Notes: a model not told the origin generated them from the letters alone. DNA of 64,000 nt from Nitrospira japonica (GCA_020723105.1 DYJL01000002.1:1-64000), one strand, 5' to 3'; shown: positions 1 through 8,431, counted from the first letter of the stretch. Program-made: numbers and translations.

Positions 1-108
1 GGAGGCTATGGTGGCCTAACTTAACTGAGTGTCCGTGAAAACTGGGGAAGATCACATTCAATTGAAAAGGTTACATTCAGGCCTTACAAAATTTTTTGAC
101 AACCTTTG
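1..108. other. Non-rRNA sequence abutting a 23S rRNA tail; possible insertion-sequence end
   Basis: The 23S rRNA 3' end should be preceded by the conserved domain VI sequence (sarcin-ricin region and helices 96-98). Instead this stretch shows no 23S resemblance that I can recognise. It contains a segment around 29-55 (tgtccgtgaaaactggggaa) that resembles the ends of some transposable elements, and short matching inverted words ggcct (about 14-18) and aggcct (about 79-84). No ORF of useful size lies here. It may be the end of an insertion sequence that interrupts or truncated the rRNA gene. The join with 23S-like sequence lies roughly between 105 and 125. The IS assignment is a guess from pattern memory. 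Confidence 0.3.
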
Positions 109-120
109 ACCTGCACGTAA

Positions 121-241
121 TAATATGTTGCTCGTAAGAGTACTAAAAGTCGGTGGTAGACTACCACGTTGATAGGCTGGCTGTGTAAGTCCGGTGACGG
201 ATTAAGCTAACCAGTACTAATTGACCGTGTGCCTTGACCCC
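121..241 (+). rRNA. rrl: 23S ribosomal RNA, 3'-terminal fragment
   Basis: The segment contains the conserved 23S 3' end: cacgttgataggctggctgt near 166-185, then agctaaccagtactaattga near 204-223, and a terminal gccttgacc near 231-239. These pair in the canonical terminal helices of domain VI. Only about 120 nt match, because the sequence upstream of about 120 is not 23S-like. No 5S rRNA is seen in the 600 nt downstream, so either 5S is unlinked in this genome or this is a detached fragment rather than the end of an intact operon. I cannot tell which from this window. Confidence 0.8.
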
Positions 242-276
242 CTTACTATGATTTTTACAATTGAATATAGTTCAAT

Positions 277-310
277 AAAAAGAGGTTATCCTGAATGATG
301 AACTCTTTTT
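277..310. terminator. Bidirectional hairpin terminator between the 23S tail and queF
   Basis: An 8-bp A/T-rich stem, aaaaagag (277-284) with ctcttttt (303-310), encloses a loop of about 18 nt. Its arms give a run of U on either strand. It sits between the convergent 23S tail (plus) and queF (minus, stop at 363), so it can end both transcripts. Confidence 0.6.
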
Positions 311-362
311 ATATTCTTATATAGGTTATATCAAAGAGTCACAGTATGCTGTTCGAATTAAG

Positions 363-722
363 TTAAAGGCATATACGGATAATAGTTTTAACGTTTCCTC
401 GCGGGTTAAAATCTCCGATTACCTCGAGTCGCCGAGGCTTCAATAACTTATTCAAATCGCTGAATATTTGGTTTGTTGCAGACTCATGTGAAATAGATTG
501 GTTACGGAACTTGTTGAGGTAGAGTTTTAAAGATTTTAGTTCGATAATATATTTATCTGGCACATAATTGATTTTAATTACTGCGAAGTCAGGATATCCG
601 GAACGCGGGCACAAGCATGTAAATTCGGGCAAATCAATTTCAATTGTATAGTCCCTTTCAGGATGAGGGTTTAACCATTTCTCAAGTTTTGCCTTTGATA
701 TATTCTTTTCACCGTATTTCAT
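363..722 (-). CDS. queF: NADPH-dependent 7-cyano-7-deazaguanine reductase (QueF, short type)
   Basis: A 119-aa cytosolic enzyme that reduces preQ0 to preQ1 in queuosine biosynthesis. It matches the short, unimodular QueF type. The catalytic segment reads [14 protein letters not shown] at residues 34-47, with the thioimide-forming Cys38 and the acid Asp45. The common form of this motif is T-G-Q-P-D, so S-G-Y-P-D is a mild variant. The NADPH/substrate segment [20 protein letters not shown] (residues 61-80) is well conserved. The gene stands alone, on the opposite strand to the rRNA tail, with a shared terminator downstream. Other queuosine genes are not in the window. Confidence 0.95.
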   Translation of the reverse strand: MKYGEKNISKAKLEKWLNPHPERDYTIEIDLPEFTCLCPRSGYPDFAVIKINYVPDKYIIELKSLKLYLNKFRNQSISHESATNQIFSDLNKLLKPRRLEVIGDFNPRGNVKTIIRICL

Positions 723-898
723 GCAACTATTATATATTTCTATCTATCTTTTCTCTATCTGGGGGGCAGATGGCAGAAAAAAACGTCAATTTATCACAAC
801 CAGATAAAAATGCTCGGCTGTAATAAGCAGTACTTAGCTTGACTTTAGGATGAAATTTGTAAGCTATGTTCTACTTAGTACATTTCTTATAGGGGAGA

Positions 899-1591
899 TT
901 AAAATAAATTTTTAAAAACTGCCCTCAATATCCTGTAGCCGACGGTTGCTATCCCCTTTATATTACCTGTTAATTTCGACTTCCCGGTTCCTTTACGGTA
1001 ACTGACAGGGACCTCAAGTATTTTATATCCTCTTTTGACTGCCTTGACCTGCATCTCTATGGTCCAACCTAAGTTATCACTCATATCAAGTCTTAGTAGT
1101 TTATCAAATTTAATAGCTCTGAAAGGGCCTACATCTGTATACTTGAATCCATAAAGGAGGCTGATTAATACAGTTGCCAGAAGATTACCAAAACGCACGG
1201 GGAGACGGAGGGCACCTTTTTCAACCTTGCCTATTGTTCTGGAACCAATAACCAAATCATAATCTTCTTCGATTATCGGAGTTACAAGTTTGTATATTTC
1301 ATTGGGATGGTCGCTGTAGTTGCCATCAACAAAAACTACAATGTCGGGGTTCTGGGTTTTTAAATTTTCAATTCCCTTTAGACAAGGGTATCCATAGCCT
1401 CTTTTTGATTCAAATAGGAGTGTAGCTCCCCACTCTTTTGCTATCTCAGGTGTTCTGTCACTACTGCCGTTATCTATTACGACAACTTCGCTTACAAGAT
1501 TCCTTGGTATGTCTCTGAGAACAAGCGCTAAAGTTTTCTCCTCGTTCAGCGCGGGGATTATCACAGCTATTTTTTTATCTTTATTTTCCAA
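899..1591 (-). CDS. Glycosyltransferase family 2, dolichyl-phosphate-mannose-synthase-like
   Basis: A 230-aa GT-A glycosyltransferase, expected to move a sugar from a nucleotide donor to a lipid carrier or glycan at the inner membrane face. The nucleotide-binding start IAVIIPALNEEKTLA (residues 8-22), the VVVIDNGSSDRT segment, and a metal-binding D-G-N following VVFVD (about residue 88) are all visible, as is the conserved GKSKLTG near the C terminus. It lacks the C-terminal membrane helices of longer DPM1-like proteins. The start is TTG (1589-1591), overlapping the end of the 48-aa membrane ORF upstream. It is co-oriented with the GT-C gene, so the pair probably makes and uses a lipid-linked sugar. 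Confidence 0.85.
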   Translation of the reverse strand: MENKDKKIAVIIPALNEEKTLALVLRDIPRNLVSEVVVIDNGSSDRTPEIAKEWGATLLFESKRGYGYPCLKGIENLKTQNPDIVVFVDGNYSDHPNEIYKLVTPIIEEDYDLVIGSRTIGKVEKGALRLPVRFGNLLATVLISLLYGFKYTDVGPFRAIKFDKLLRLDMSDNLGWTIEMQVKAVKRGYKILEVPVSYRKGTGKSKLTGNIKGIATVGYRILRAVFKNLF

Positions 1592-1727
1592 GAAAGCCTT
1601 TCCACCAGTTTATCTGATTTTGCAGAAACAACAATCTTTCAGGAACTATAAAATAACCAATTGCCATTATAAGTATAATTAGTATTAATAATGTATATGC
1701 CAAATTTTCTCTACTTTCATTATTCAT
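1581..1727 (-). CDS. Small 48-aa single-helix membrane protein between two glycosyltransferase genes
   Basis: A short ORF starts at ATG 1725-1727, overlapping the stop of the GT-C gene (1720-1722) by 8 nt, and ends with TAA at 1581-1583, overlapping the TTG start of the GT2 gene (1589-1591) by 11 nt. This chained overlap is the best evidence that it is real. The peptide begins MNNESRENLAYTLLILIILI. One strongly hydrophobic helix spans residues about 9-29, followed by a short charged and aromatic tail (ending INWWKGFLGK). I do not recognise a family. It could be a membrane partner or anchor for the soluble GT2 enzyme, which lacks its own helices. Confidence 0.65.
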   Translation of the reverse strand: MNNESRENLAYTLLILIILIMAIGYFIVPERLLFLQNQINWWKGFLGK

Positions 1728-3747
1728 TTTGTATGACCTTTGCTATCTTATAATTTTCATCGGAAAACAGTATTTGATATTTTTCCTTTGCGCTTTCAAT
1801 CCATTTATCTTCTTTTGAGTTTCTTCTTATTACTGCATACGTCACATTTTCTATTTGCAGCATTTTCAACGATTCATTAAATGTATCGTTCTTGATATAT
1901 ACTATTTTGTTGGAAAAGGCACTATTCCACATGGAAGACAGGAACAGTGGTTCAAAAGCATATCCGATTATTTCTCCGCGGGAGATGTTCTTGTTTATCC
2001 AGGCCCAATAACCGTAATCCTGTCTGGTATGTAAATCAATATTAAACGGAGCTTGCTTCGCGATCGTCCGTTCATAATAAGGTAAATGAATAAACTTCTT
2101 AATCTGTTGAGGAGTGATACATGGTGAATTTGAAATAAGAAATGTGTATCCTGTAAGAATTAATGCAACAATCCTCAATACCGTCTTTTTTCCACGGAAA
2201 TAATCTGATACCGAACCGAAAGAAAGTGCACCAAGCCCGACAATGAAAATAACATAACGTGGGTTCCAGTTCCTCGGATATAGTAGAAATGCAGTTGTAA
2301 AGATTATCAATAAAGCAATAAATTTGTAATTTCTTCTTATTAATGCATAACCAAATGAAAATGCAATGCTCGGCAGGAAAATGATAAACCAGATGGGACC
2401 CAAGCCCCCCAGTCTTGAGTCATATAGGTAATATTCTACATTCTCAATCCATACGTACAAGGGTCTGATTACTGGATGTAATTTATTGATAATCTCGGGG
2501 GCGGGCTCTATTATCCCCTTATATAACCCCTTAAAAATTGTGTTATTTAAGAAAGATATTTCCATAGGATAGACAGGATTGCCATAGATTATCCAGTTCT
2601 TTATATACCAGTAACCGCCCATTAATAATGCTGGTATAAAAAAAAGAAAGAAATAAAATTTTGTGCTTTCCATGATGATTTTCTTTAGATTGAAATTTTT
2701 TGTCTCAGAGGAAGTAACTTGTTTAATAGCATGCTGAATGATAACCGCAACCGACAATATTGCAATAAATAGAGGGCCTGAACCTTTTGAACCAAGTAAG
2801 ATACCAGCGGTCAGTCCTGCCAGGATCATTGTGACGTTTCGTTTCTGTAAATATTTTTTTTTCTCATCTGTTTTGCAGGTGCGGATTTGAAATATGTCCC
2901 CACATGAGATGTCATCCATCAAAAAATTCACGGCAATGAGAAATAACACAGAAACAGCAATGTCCACATAGTTTGTTGAAGACTGAAGGATGATTATTGG
3001 CGTGAAGAAGAACAGAAGCGATGCATATATTGCAAATCTTTCGTTAATCTTCAGCTTGACAGCGATGCTGAAGATTGTAAAAACTCCAGCTATTGTAAAA
3101 AACAGCTGACTCAAATCTGTGATGAGATCATTTTCAAGGAAAATAATGTTCCACAAAAAAAACAGCTCAATATTTTTGGGGAAAATATTAATAAATTGGT
3201 CAATAAAGGAATGGTTGGGAACTTCCTGAATAGCGCCGCTTTGCATTATATAACCTACAATAGGAAGGTGATACCAGAGAGAGTCCCATGTATAAGAAGG
3301 GAACAGGTATCCTAAAAAAATTATCCAGCAGATTGATAAGAGAAATAATGTGAAGATGAAAAGCAGTATCAGATCATTTTTGACGACAGAAGAAAACCAT
3401 ATGACTTTATCTGAAATTTCTTTAATAATATTTATGAAGACTGACGTTAGATGATCTCTGTCGGACTTCTCTAAAGCCTTGTTACAGGCAGATATGGCAT
3501 AAATTATTAGTGCAGATGAAATAAAAAAATTTAGTAAAAAAAGAGGAGTTGCATAAAGCTTTTTAAACACAAGACCAAGCAGCAGTTCTGTTAGTATTAT
3601 CTGAGTCAAACCCAGAATGAAGGCACTGATTATTCTGTCAGCAAATGAAAAAAGTTTCTTATGCCCGAAAAGGAAAGTATGCCATGAAGTAAATAAAAGG
3701 AAATTTATTATTATGTAGGATGCGATCTTCAAATTAATAATCAACAA
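1720..3747 (-). CDS. Polytopic GT-C fold glycosyltransferase (ArnT/PMT-like)
   Basis: A 675-aa inner-membrane protein with about a dozen hydrophobic segments. The first large outside loop carries YTWDSLWYHLP (about residues 152-162); an acidic residue in this loop is the expected catalytic base of GT-C enzymes that use polyprenyl-phosphate sugars. A long periplasmic C-terminal part follows the last helix (from about residue 545). This architecture is typical of enzymes adding sugars to lipids, glycans or proteins in the periplasm. It is coupled by overlap to a small membrane protein and a DPM1-like GT2 gene, which could supply its polyprenyl-phosphate donor. The acceptor cannot be told from the sequence. 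Confidence 0.75.
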   Translation of the reverse strand: MLIINLKIASYIIINFLLFTSWHTFLFGHKKLFSFADRIISAFILGLTQIILTELLLGLVFKKLYATPLFLLNFFISSALIIYAISACNKALEKSDRDHLTSVFINIIKEISDKVIWFSSVVKNDLILLFIFTLFLLSICWIIFLGYLFPSYTWDSLWYHLPIVGYIMQSGAIQEVPNHSFIDQFINIFPKNIELFFLWNIIFLENDLITDLSQLFFTIAGVFTIFSIAVKLKINERFAIYASLLFFFTPIIILQSSTNYVDIAVSVLFLIAVNFLMDDISCGDIFQIRTCKTDEKKKYLQKRNVTMILAGLTAGILLGSKGSGPLFIAILSVAVIIQHAIKQVTSSETKNFNLKKIIMESTKFYFFLFFIPALLMGGYWYIKNWIIYGNPVYPMEISFLNNTIFKGLYKGIIEPAPEIINKLHPVIRPLYVWIENVEYYLYDSRLGGLGPIWFIIFLPSIAFSFGYALIRRNYKFIALLIIFTTAFLLYPRNWNPRYVIFIVGLGALSFGSVSDYFRGKKTVLRIVALILTGYTFLISNSPCITPQQIKKFIHLPYYERTIAKQAPFNIDLHTRQDYGYWAWINKNISRGEIIGYAFEPLFLSSMWNSAFSNKIVYIKNDTFNESLKMLQIENVTYAVIRRNSKEDKWIESAKEKYQILFSDENYKIAKVIQNE

Positions 3748-3790
3748 TGATCAATGAATAATTTAAAACATTTCTTTCACTACTCATTAC

Positions 3791-4413
3791 TCATTGCTTA
3801 CTTTTCAGGCAGTTCCAGAATCTTTTGAAGCTGCAATCGGTCATTTCATGGTAATATTTAAACTGTTGTTCTGCTTTATCTTTTTTTCCCATTTTCTCAT
3901 AGACAACACCAATATCCCATAATGCATAACGGTGAGAAGGTTCAACTTCAAGAACCTTTTGAAACTCAGATAACGCTTCCTCATACCGTCTGCTGTCTTT
4001 ATATATAGTCCCCATGGCATGATGTGTATGAACATTTTCAGGCAATGCTTCTGATGCCTTTTTGCATAGCAATAGGGCGTCGTCATATTGTTGTTTCTCT
4101 ATATAAATATATGCTAAATCAAAATAGGCATAAGGGTGATTTGGCGAAATTGTCAATAATTTTTTATAGGTTTCTTCAGCTATGTCAAAGTCTCTTCGGC
4201 CCTTATACAACAAACCAAGCTGATAAAGAGCATAAGCATTGTGGGGATTAGATTTAGTAGCTTTTATGAACTCTTCGATGGCTTTATTCTCTGACTTAAG
4301 AGTCTGATAGAAAATCGCAAGAAGGGTATGCCTGTTTTCAACAATATATAATGATAATATTACTATAAAGAATGCAGCTAAAATCAGAGTAACAATTTTT
4401 TTTTAAGCTTCAT
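3791..4413 (-). pseudogene. Membrane-anchored TPR protein with a frameshift in a homopolymer near its start
   Basis: The longest intact frame from a TTG at 4213 gives 140 aa with tetratricopeptide repeats (for example NVHTHHAMGTIYKDSRRYEE). The same frame stays open upstream to 4406, encoding a membrane helix (LILAAFFIVILSLYIV) and another TPR-like stretch, but has no ordinary start. An ATG at 4411-4413 with a lysine-rich start lies one base out of frame, separated by a run of nine A on the coding strand (4396-4404). One extra A would give MKLKKKIVTLILAAFFIVIL and a normal signal-anchor TPR protein of about 207 aa. This is either a sequencing error, a phase-variable tract, slippage or a recent mutation. 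The gene lies between the GT-C gene and an outer-membrane protein gene. Confidence 0.7.
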
Positions 4414-4469
4414 TCTCTGTTCAAGCATTCTTACAATTTGAATCTATCAAGAATAAAGTAGTATCTCTG

Positions 4470-5453
4470 TTAATGTAAATAGACCAGGTTTAAACCAAGG
4501 GTCTTACCGAGTGCATTATTGCTTGACTTGAAATAGCCGCCTCCCGGAAGGTCGCTGCTATAGGATACTATAGTTTGAATATTAGGTTTTATATTAAATT
4601 GAAGCCCTATGGTTCCATTCAAGGCAGTTTGTTCCAGTGTCAATGTGTCCAGTATAAGTTTGTTCCTTGTCTTTGAACCCGCCTCTTGTCCTGTTGTTAA
4701 ATATCTTTCATACATATCATCTGAAATATCTGCATTGCCTACAGAATCTTTCCAGTTCAGGCTTCCTGTTAGTGACAGCCATGAAGTAATGGCATATCCG
4801 CCTGCCAGTGACATCTTGAACTCATCTGAAGGCTTGAATGTCTCAGGGTCAAATTCGTCATTTTCAAATCTGTATTTGTAACCTACATTAAATACAGCAT
4901 AACCCTTGCCAAGTCCTCTGCCGAATTGCAGCAATAATGTTGTGTCATACTGACCATCACCCTGACTCAAATTAAATAGAGGATGCTCGTAGTTATATGC
5001 TTCAGGTATTTTCACTTCTCCTTGCAAGGACATGATTACACCCGTGCCTAAAAGGTTAGGGGAGAGATTGTACCTTAAACCCAGAGTAATGTCACCTATT
5101 CCGCTCGGTCCATCTTCTCCTGCATATTTCATTGTATCATTTGAACGCTGCCAATCCCACCAGACAGATCCTACTACAGTGAGTTTGTCTGTAAGACCAT
5201 ATTCACCATAGTAACTGATTTTTGTGGAGTTGAATTCTTCTTGCTGCTCTACATAGGTACTGCCACTTGTGGTTGTTAATTCATTATGGTCATCGTTATG
5301 TAAGGTGGTAAATTTTTCGGTTGTTTTATAGTAGCTCAGTCCCAATGAATTGTAGGAGTGTCCTTTAGCTTGTGTCCATGCTGCATAAGACGTTTGCGAG
5401 GTAAAAACAAAGAGAACTGCCAATAAGAAAATCAAAACCATGCTTTTTTTCAT
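4470..5453 (-). CDS. Predicted outer-membrane beta-barrel protein
   Basis: A 327-aa protein with a clear Sec signal peptide (MKKSMVLIFLLAVLFVFTSQ, cleavage after about residue 24 in SYAA). The mature part is made of alternating-hydrophobic strands with aromatic girdles, such as KISYYGEYGLTDKLTVVGSV and TLLLQFGRGLGKGYAVFNVG, and ends in an aromatic-containing strand (LGLNLVYLH). It resembles the loosely defined transporter-like barrel families found near lipid or aromatic metabolism genes. Function is not determined. It sits between envelope glycosyltransferase genes, which fits an envelope role. Length and lack of long plugs argue against a TonB receptor. Confidence 0.75.
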   Translation of the reverse strand: MKKSMVLIFLLAVLFVFTSQTSYAAWTQAKGHSYNSLGLSYYKTTEKFTTLHNDDHNELTTTSGSTYVEQQEEFNSTKISYYGEYGLTDKLTVVGSVWWDWQRSNDTMKYAGEDGPSGIGDITLGLRYNLSPNLLGTGVIMSLQGEVKIPEAYNYEHPLFNLSQGDGQYDTTLLLQFGRGLGKGYAVFNVGYKYRFENDEFDPETFKPSDEFKMSLAGGYAITSWLSLTGSLNWKDSVGNADISDDMYERYLTTGQEAGSKTRNKLILDTLTLEQTALNGTIGLQFNIKPNIQTIVSYSSDLPGGGYFKSSNNALGKTLGLNLVYLH

Positions 5454-5516
5454 AACGTTGACTCCTTTTTTTATAAAGTTTAATTTTACAATAAAAAATA
5501 ATATGGTTTTTTCTTG

Positions 5517-7037
5517 CTATGTAGTCACTATATTTTCTGAATTTCGCTTTGAAATTAAATAGCGTGAAAAACGATTCGAAAATATGCCACTCAATATTAC
5601 TTGATAAAGTGACAAAAAAGCAACATAAAAATAGCCAACCTGAAAAATTACAAGAAACGGTATTGACACATAAATCCTGTTTATATAAGCGAAGTAAATA
5701 TTGAAAGTAAAATAGACGCCAAGGAACAATTCGAACAGTATCAGGAAGTTGATTTCTCCCCTATATTTCTTGCCAACCCACCTGTCTTTTTTCTCTTCAA
5801 TCTTATACTTTGGCGTTCTTTTAAATTCTGTTTCTTTATTAAATAGAGCTTCCAGCACGGCCTTTGAATTATTCACCGAAAGCCCGATTCCGAGCGACAT
5901 TAACATGGGCATATAAATCAATCTTGATTTCCAGTCTTTATATGCTTCTTTTTGAGAACACAAGTAGAAAAACGATATCCCAGTAGTTGCTACAAGCAGG
6001 AAAGGTACATCTGTTACAAGCATCTGGAACCATCCTATGTTTATCCTGGCGATCATGGACGGATACATCAGCAGCGAAAGCAATAACATAAGCAGATAAG
6101 ACATATTGTTTGTCAGATGAAAAAAAGCTTCCACCTTGACTTTTAACGGCAGCTTGCTTTTAATGATCTGGAAAAGCAGTTTCTTGGCAGTCTGTATTGA
6201 ACCTTTGGCCCATCTGTTTTGCTGGCTTTTAAAGGCGTTGATATCTACCGGGATTTCTGAGGGCGTTGTTTCATCTTTTAAAAAGATAAATTTCCATCCT
6301 TTTAATTGTGACCTGTAGCTCAGGTCAAGATCCTCTGTAAGCGTGTCATGCTGCCATCCGCCTGCTGTTTCTATTGCCTGTCTCCTCCAGACGCCTGCTG
6401 TACCATTAAAATTAAAAAAACGTCCCGACCAGTTTCTTGCAGTATGTTCCACTACAAAATGTCCATCAAGCATGATAGCCTGTATCTTCGTTAGGAATGA
6501 ATAGTCCCTGTTTAAATAGGTCCATCTTGTTTGTACCATGCCGATGGTTTCATCAGCAAAGTAGTGGATTGTTTTTTTCAATATATCCTGTTGCGGAACA
6601 AAATCTGCATCAAAGACAGCAATAAATTCTCCCTTAGCCGATTTAAGTCCATTTTCCAAAGCGCCGCTTTTGAAACCGTCTCTGTTGGCACGATGAATAT
6701 AATGTATGTCATACCCTTTCTTTTTCAATTCATCTACACATTCCTGCGCTATGACTGCAGTTTCATCTGTGGAATCATCAAGAACCTGAATATCAAGAAG
6801 TTCTCTGGGGTAATCTATATCACATGAAGCGGCAATTAATCGTCTAACCACATAGATTTCATTAAATATGGGGAGCTGAATGGTAACACGCGGCAAGCGC
6901 TCAAGTTCTTCTTTCAGTACAGGTTTGTTTTTTTGATGTTTATAATAGAGATATACCATATAGTAACGATGGGACGCATACATAAAAACAGTAATCAGTA
7001 CGAAAAAATATAGTATTAAAAATAGATAAAGTAACAT
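5517..7037 (-). CDS. CESA/CslA-like processive glycosyltransferase (GT2, membrane)
   Basis: A 506-aa membrane glycosyltransferase. An N-terminal helix (residues 1-22) is followed by a cytosolic GT2 domain with VTIQLPIFNEIYVV, the D residues in VLDDSTDETA and VFDADFVP, the TED motif (DTLTEDLDLSY) and the Q-x-x-R-W motif in QQNRWAKG. These are the hallmarks of processive beta-glycan synthases. Four or more helices follow. It resembles bacterial CslA-like mannan or glucan synthases more than BcsA, since no PilZ domain is present. No cellulose-synthase partner genes are nearby. The product polysaccharide is unknown. Confidence 0.85.
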   Translation of the reverse strand: MLLYLFLILYFFVLITVFMYASHRYYMVYLYYKHQKNKPVLKEELERLPRVTIQLPIFNEIYVVRRLIAASCDIDYPRELLDIQVLDDSTDETAVIAQECVDELKKKGYDIHYIHRANRDGFKSGALENGLKSAKGEFIAVFDADFVPQQDILKKTIHYFADETIGMVQTRWTYLNRDYSFLTKIQAIMLDGHFVVEHTARNWSGRFFNFNGTAGVWRRQAIETAGGWQHDTLTEDLDLSYRSQLKGWKFIFLKDETTPSEIPVDINAFKSQQNRWAKGSIQTAKKLLFQIIKSKLPLKVKVEAFFHLTNNMSYLLMLLLSLLMYPSMIARINIGWFQMLVTDVPFLLVATTGISFFYLCSQKEAYKDWKSRLIYMPMLMSLGIGLSVNNSKAVLEALFNKETEFKRTPKYKIEEKKDRWVGKKYRGEINFLILFELFLGVYFTFNIYFAYINRIYVSIPFLVIFQVGYFYVAFLSLYQVILSGIFSNRFSRYLISKRNSENIVTT

Positions 7038-7234
7038 TCGGCAGCCTCTTTAATTTCAGACATTTAAAATTAAGGATTTTTAAACGATGCATTATAACAT
7101 ACTAAAATACTGGGGAGCAATTAGAATTTATTCATAAGGATTATTAATAATGCAATCGTAAACAACCCTCATGATTGTTAATCCAGATAATTCATGAAGT
7201 TCACACTTCCTCCAGGTTTATGAATATGCTGACA
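7038..7234. other. Intergenic part of the divergent 307-bp gap upstream of rpsF
   Basis: The gap between the CESA-like gene (minus) and rpsF (plus) runs 7038-7344. The first ~200 nt is A/T-rich and holds no ORF or repeat that I can support. The rpsF-proximal part holds a promoter and a hairpin, listed separately. Confidence 0.5.
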
Positions 7235-7264
7235 TTGAATTTTTATTTGTTAATATGATATAAA
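7235..7264 (+). promoter_or_regulatory. Sigma-70-type promoter for the rpsF-ssb-rpsR operon
   Basis: A TTGAAT box at 7235-7240 and a TATAAA box at 7259-7264 are separated by 18 nt, about 80 nt upstream of the rpsF start. The boxes sit in an A/T-rich stretch on the correct strand. This is a consensus-based call; the start site is not known. Confidence 0.5.
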
Positions 7265-7296
7265 ATATGCTCTTTGCTCTTGACAAAACTGGCAAG

Positions 7297-7325
7297 GGCT
7301 TGTCTTTTCGCATGCGAAAAGAGCC
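7297..7325 (+). promoter_or_regulatory. Leader hairpin just upstream of the rpsF ribosome-binding site
   Basis: A perfect 18-nt palindrome (cttttcgcatgcgaaaag, 7304-7321) is extended by ggct (7297-7300) pairing with agcc (7322-7325), leaving a 3-nt bulge on the 5' side. It ends 5 nt before the aaaaggaggt Shine-Dalgarno. The position fits feedback control of ribosomal protein operons, where S6 and S18 bind the rpsF leader. I do not see the classic CCG bulge of the described S6:S18 leader, so function is inference. Confidence 0.4.
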
Positions 7326-7344
7326 AATTCAAAAGGAGGTAATT

Positions 7345-7764
7345 ATGAATTACTATGAAAAGGTCATAATACTTGACACTAACCTTGACGACAGTGCTGT
7401 TGAAGACACTGTTGGAAAATTCAAAGATGTTATCGCCAAGCGGGGCGGTGAAATCTTGAAGACAGAAAACTGGGGCCGCCGTAAGTTAGCCTATCTGCTT
7501 AACAAACATCAAAAAGGCAACTACATCATGCTGCTTTTCAAAGCTCCTTCTGCTACCATTGCGGAACTTGAAAGACTTTGTAAGGTAATTGATTCCGTCA
7601 TAAAGTTTATGGTGGTAAAACTGACGAAAAAGAAACAGATAGAAGCTGTGCTTTCAGCCCTTATACAGGCGTCAGCAAAGAGTGAGGTCAAAGATGTGCC
7701 AAAACCTGCTCAGGTAAAGACACCGGCATCCGAGGAGAGCAAACCAGCGTCGGAGGGCCAATAA
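7345..7764 (+). CDS. rpsF: 30S ribosomal protein S6
   Basis: A 139-aa protein of the small-subunit platform, which binds S18. The S6 fold is clear from MNYYEKVIILDTNLDDSAVE and ENWGRRKLAYLLNKHQKGNY (about residues 48-67). The start is ATG 7345 because a strong aaaaggaggt lies at 7331-7340; a longer frame from 7267 has no such site and would add residues absent from S6. The C terminus is a Lys/Pro/Glu/Ala-rich extension of about 35 aa beyond the usual S6 core. It begins the operon with ssb 1 nt downstream and rpsR after that. Confidence 0.97.
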   Translation: MNYYEKVIILDTNLDDSAVEDTVGKFKDVIAKRGGEILKTENWGRRKLAYLLNKHQKGNYIMLLFKAPSATIAELERLCKVIDSVIKFMVVKLTKKKQIEAVLSALIQASAKSEVKDVPKPAQVKTPASEESKPASEGQ

Positions 7765-7765
7765 G

Positions 7766-8167
7766 ATGTTCAATAAGATAATACTTATCGGCAATCTTAC
7801 AAGAGATCCGGAGTTGAGATATACTCCTCAGGGAACTTCGGTATGCAGCTTTGGAATTGCTGTCAACCGCAGATACAAACAGGGCGATGAAGTTAAAGAA
7901 GAGGTCACATTCATAAATGTGGTTGTTTTTGGTAAACAGGCTGATACCTGTGGACAATATTTAAATAAAGGCAGTGCGGTGCTTATTGAAGGCAGGCTTC
8001 AGGAAAGACGTTGGGAAACAGAAGATGGTCAGAAAAGGAGCAGGCATGAAGTTGTTGCACAGAATGTACGATTCCTTTCCAAAAAACAGGGTGCTGCCGA
8101 TCTTGAGTCTTTTAGTGGAGTGGAAGCTGCTCCACCTGATGAAACTACCGAGCTCGAACCATTTTAA
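7766..8167 (+). CDS. ssb: Single-stranded DNA-binding protein
   Basis: A 133-aa OB-fold protein that coats single-stranded DNA in replication and repair. The N-terminal OB domain starts MFNKIILIGNLTRDPELRYT and includes the aromatic, DNA-contacting segments FINVVVFGKQADTC and GRLQERRWETEDGQ. The C-terminal tail is short and ends ETTELEPF, an acidic tip with terminal Pro-Phe that matches the partner-binding tip of SSB. Its place between rpsF and rpsR is the classic S6-SSB-S18 operon. Confidence 0.97.
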   Translation: MFNKIILIGNLTRDPELRYTPQGTSVCSFGIAVNRRYKQGDEVKEEVTFINVVVFGKQADTCGQYLNKGSAVLIEGRLQERRWETEDGQKRSRHEVVAQNVRFLSKKQGAADLESFSGVEAAPPDETTELEPF

Positions 8168-8206
8168 AATTAAATTTAATATCTTTAAAATAAAAGGAGT
8201 ATAAAA

Positions 8207-8431
8207 TTGCAATACAGAAAATTTCAAAGAAAAAGATACTGCAGATTTTGTGCAGATAAAACCCCGTTTATTGACTATAAGGACATCAAGATTCTAAGAA
8301 GCTATCTTACTGAGAGAGGGAAGATAATTGCCGGCAGAATGAATGGCAATTGCGCAAAACACCAGAGAGAACTTACGCAAGCAATCAAAAGGGCCCGGAA
8401 CATAGCTCTTTTGCCGTATGTTGAAAAATAA
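8207..8431 (+). CDS. rpsR: 30S ribosomal protein S18
   Basis: A 74-aa small-subunit protein. The core [20 protein letters not shown] and the C-terminal [20 protein letters not shown] are diagnostic. The cysteines in RYCRFC near the N terminus and NCAKH further on form a C-x2-C...C-type zinc site, so this is the Zn-binding form. The start is TTG at 8207 preceded by aaaaggag at 8190-8197; no ATG fits. The stop TAA overlaps the ATG of the next gene. rplI, which follows rpsR in many genomes, is absent; two DUF507 genes take its place. Confidence 0.97.
   Translation: MQYRKFQRKRYCRFCADKTPFIDYKDIKILRSYLTERGKIIAGRMNGNCAKHQRELTQAIKRARNIALLPYVEK

Noticed and set aside
7267-7344. Upstream start of rpsF at 7267
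   Set aside because: It would add 26 residues, partly encoded by the leader hairpin; the strong Shine-Dalgarno is at 7331-7340.
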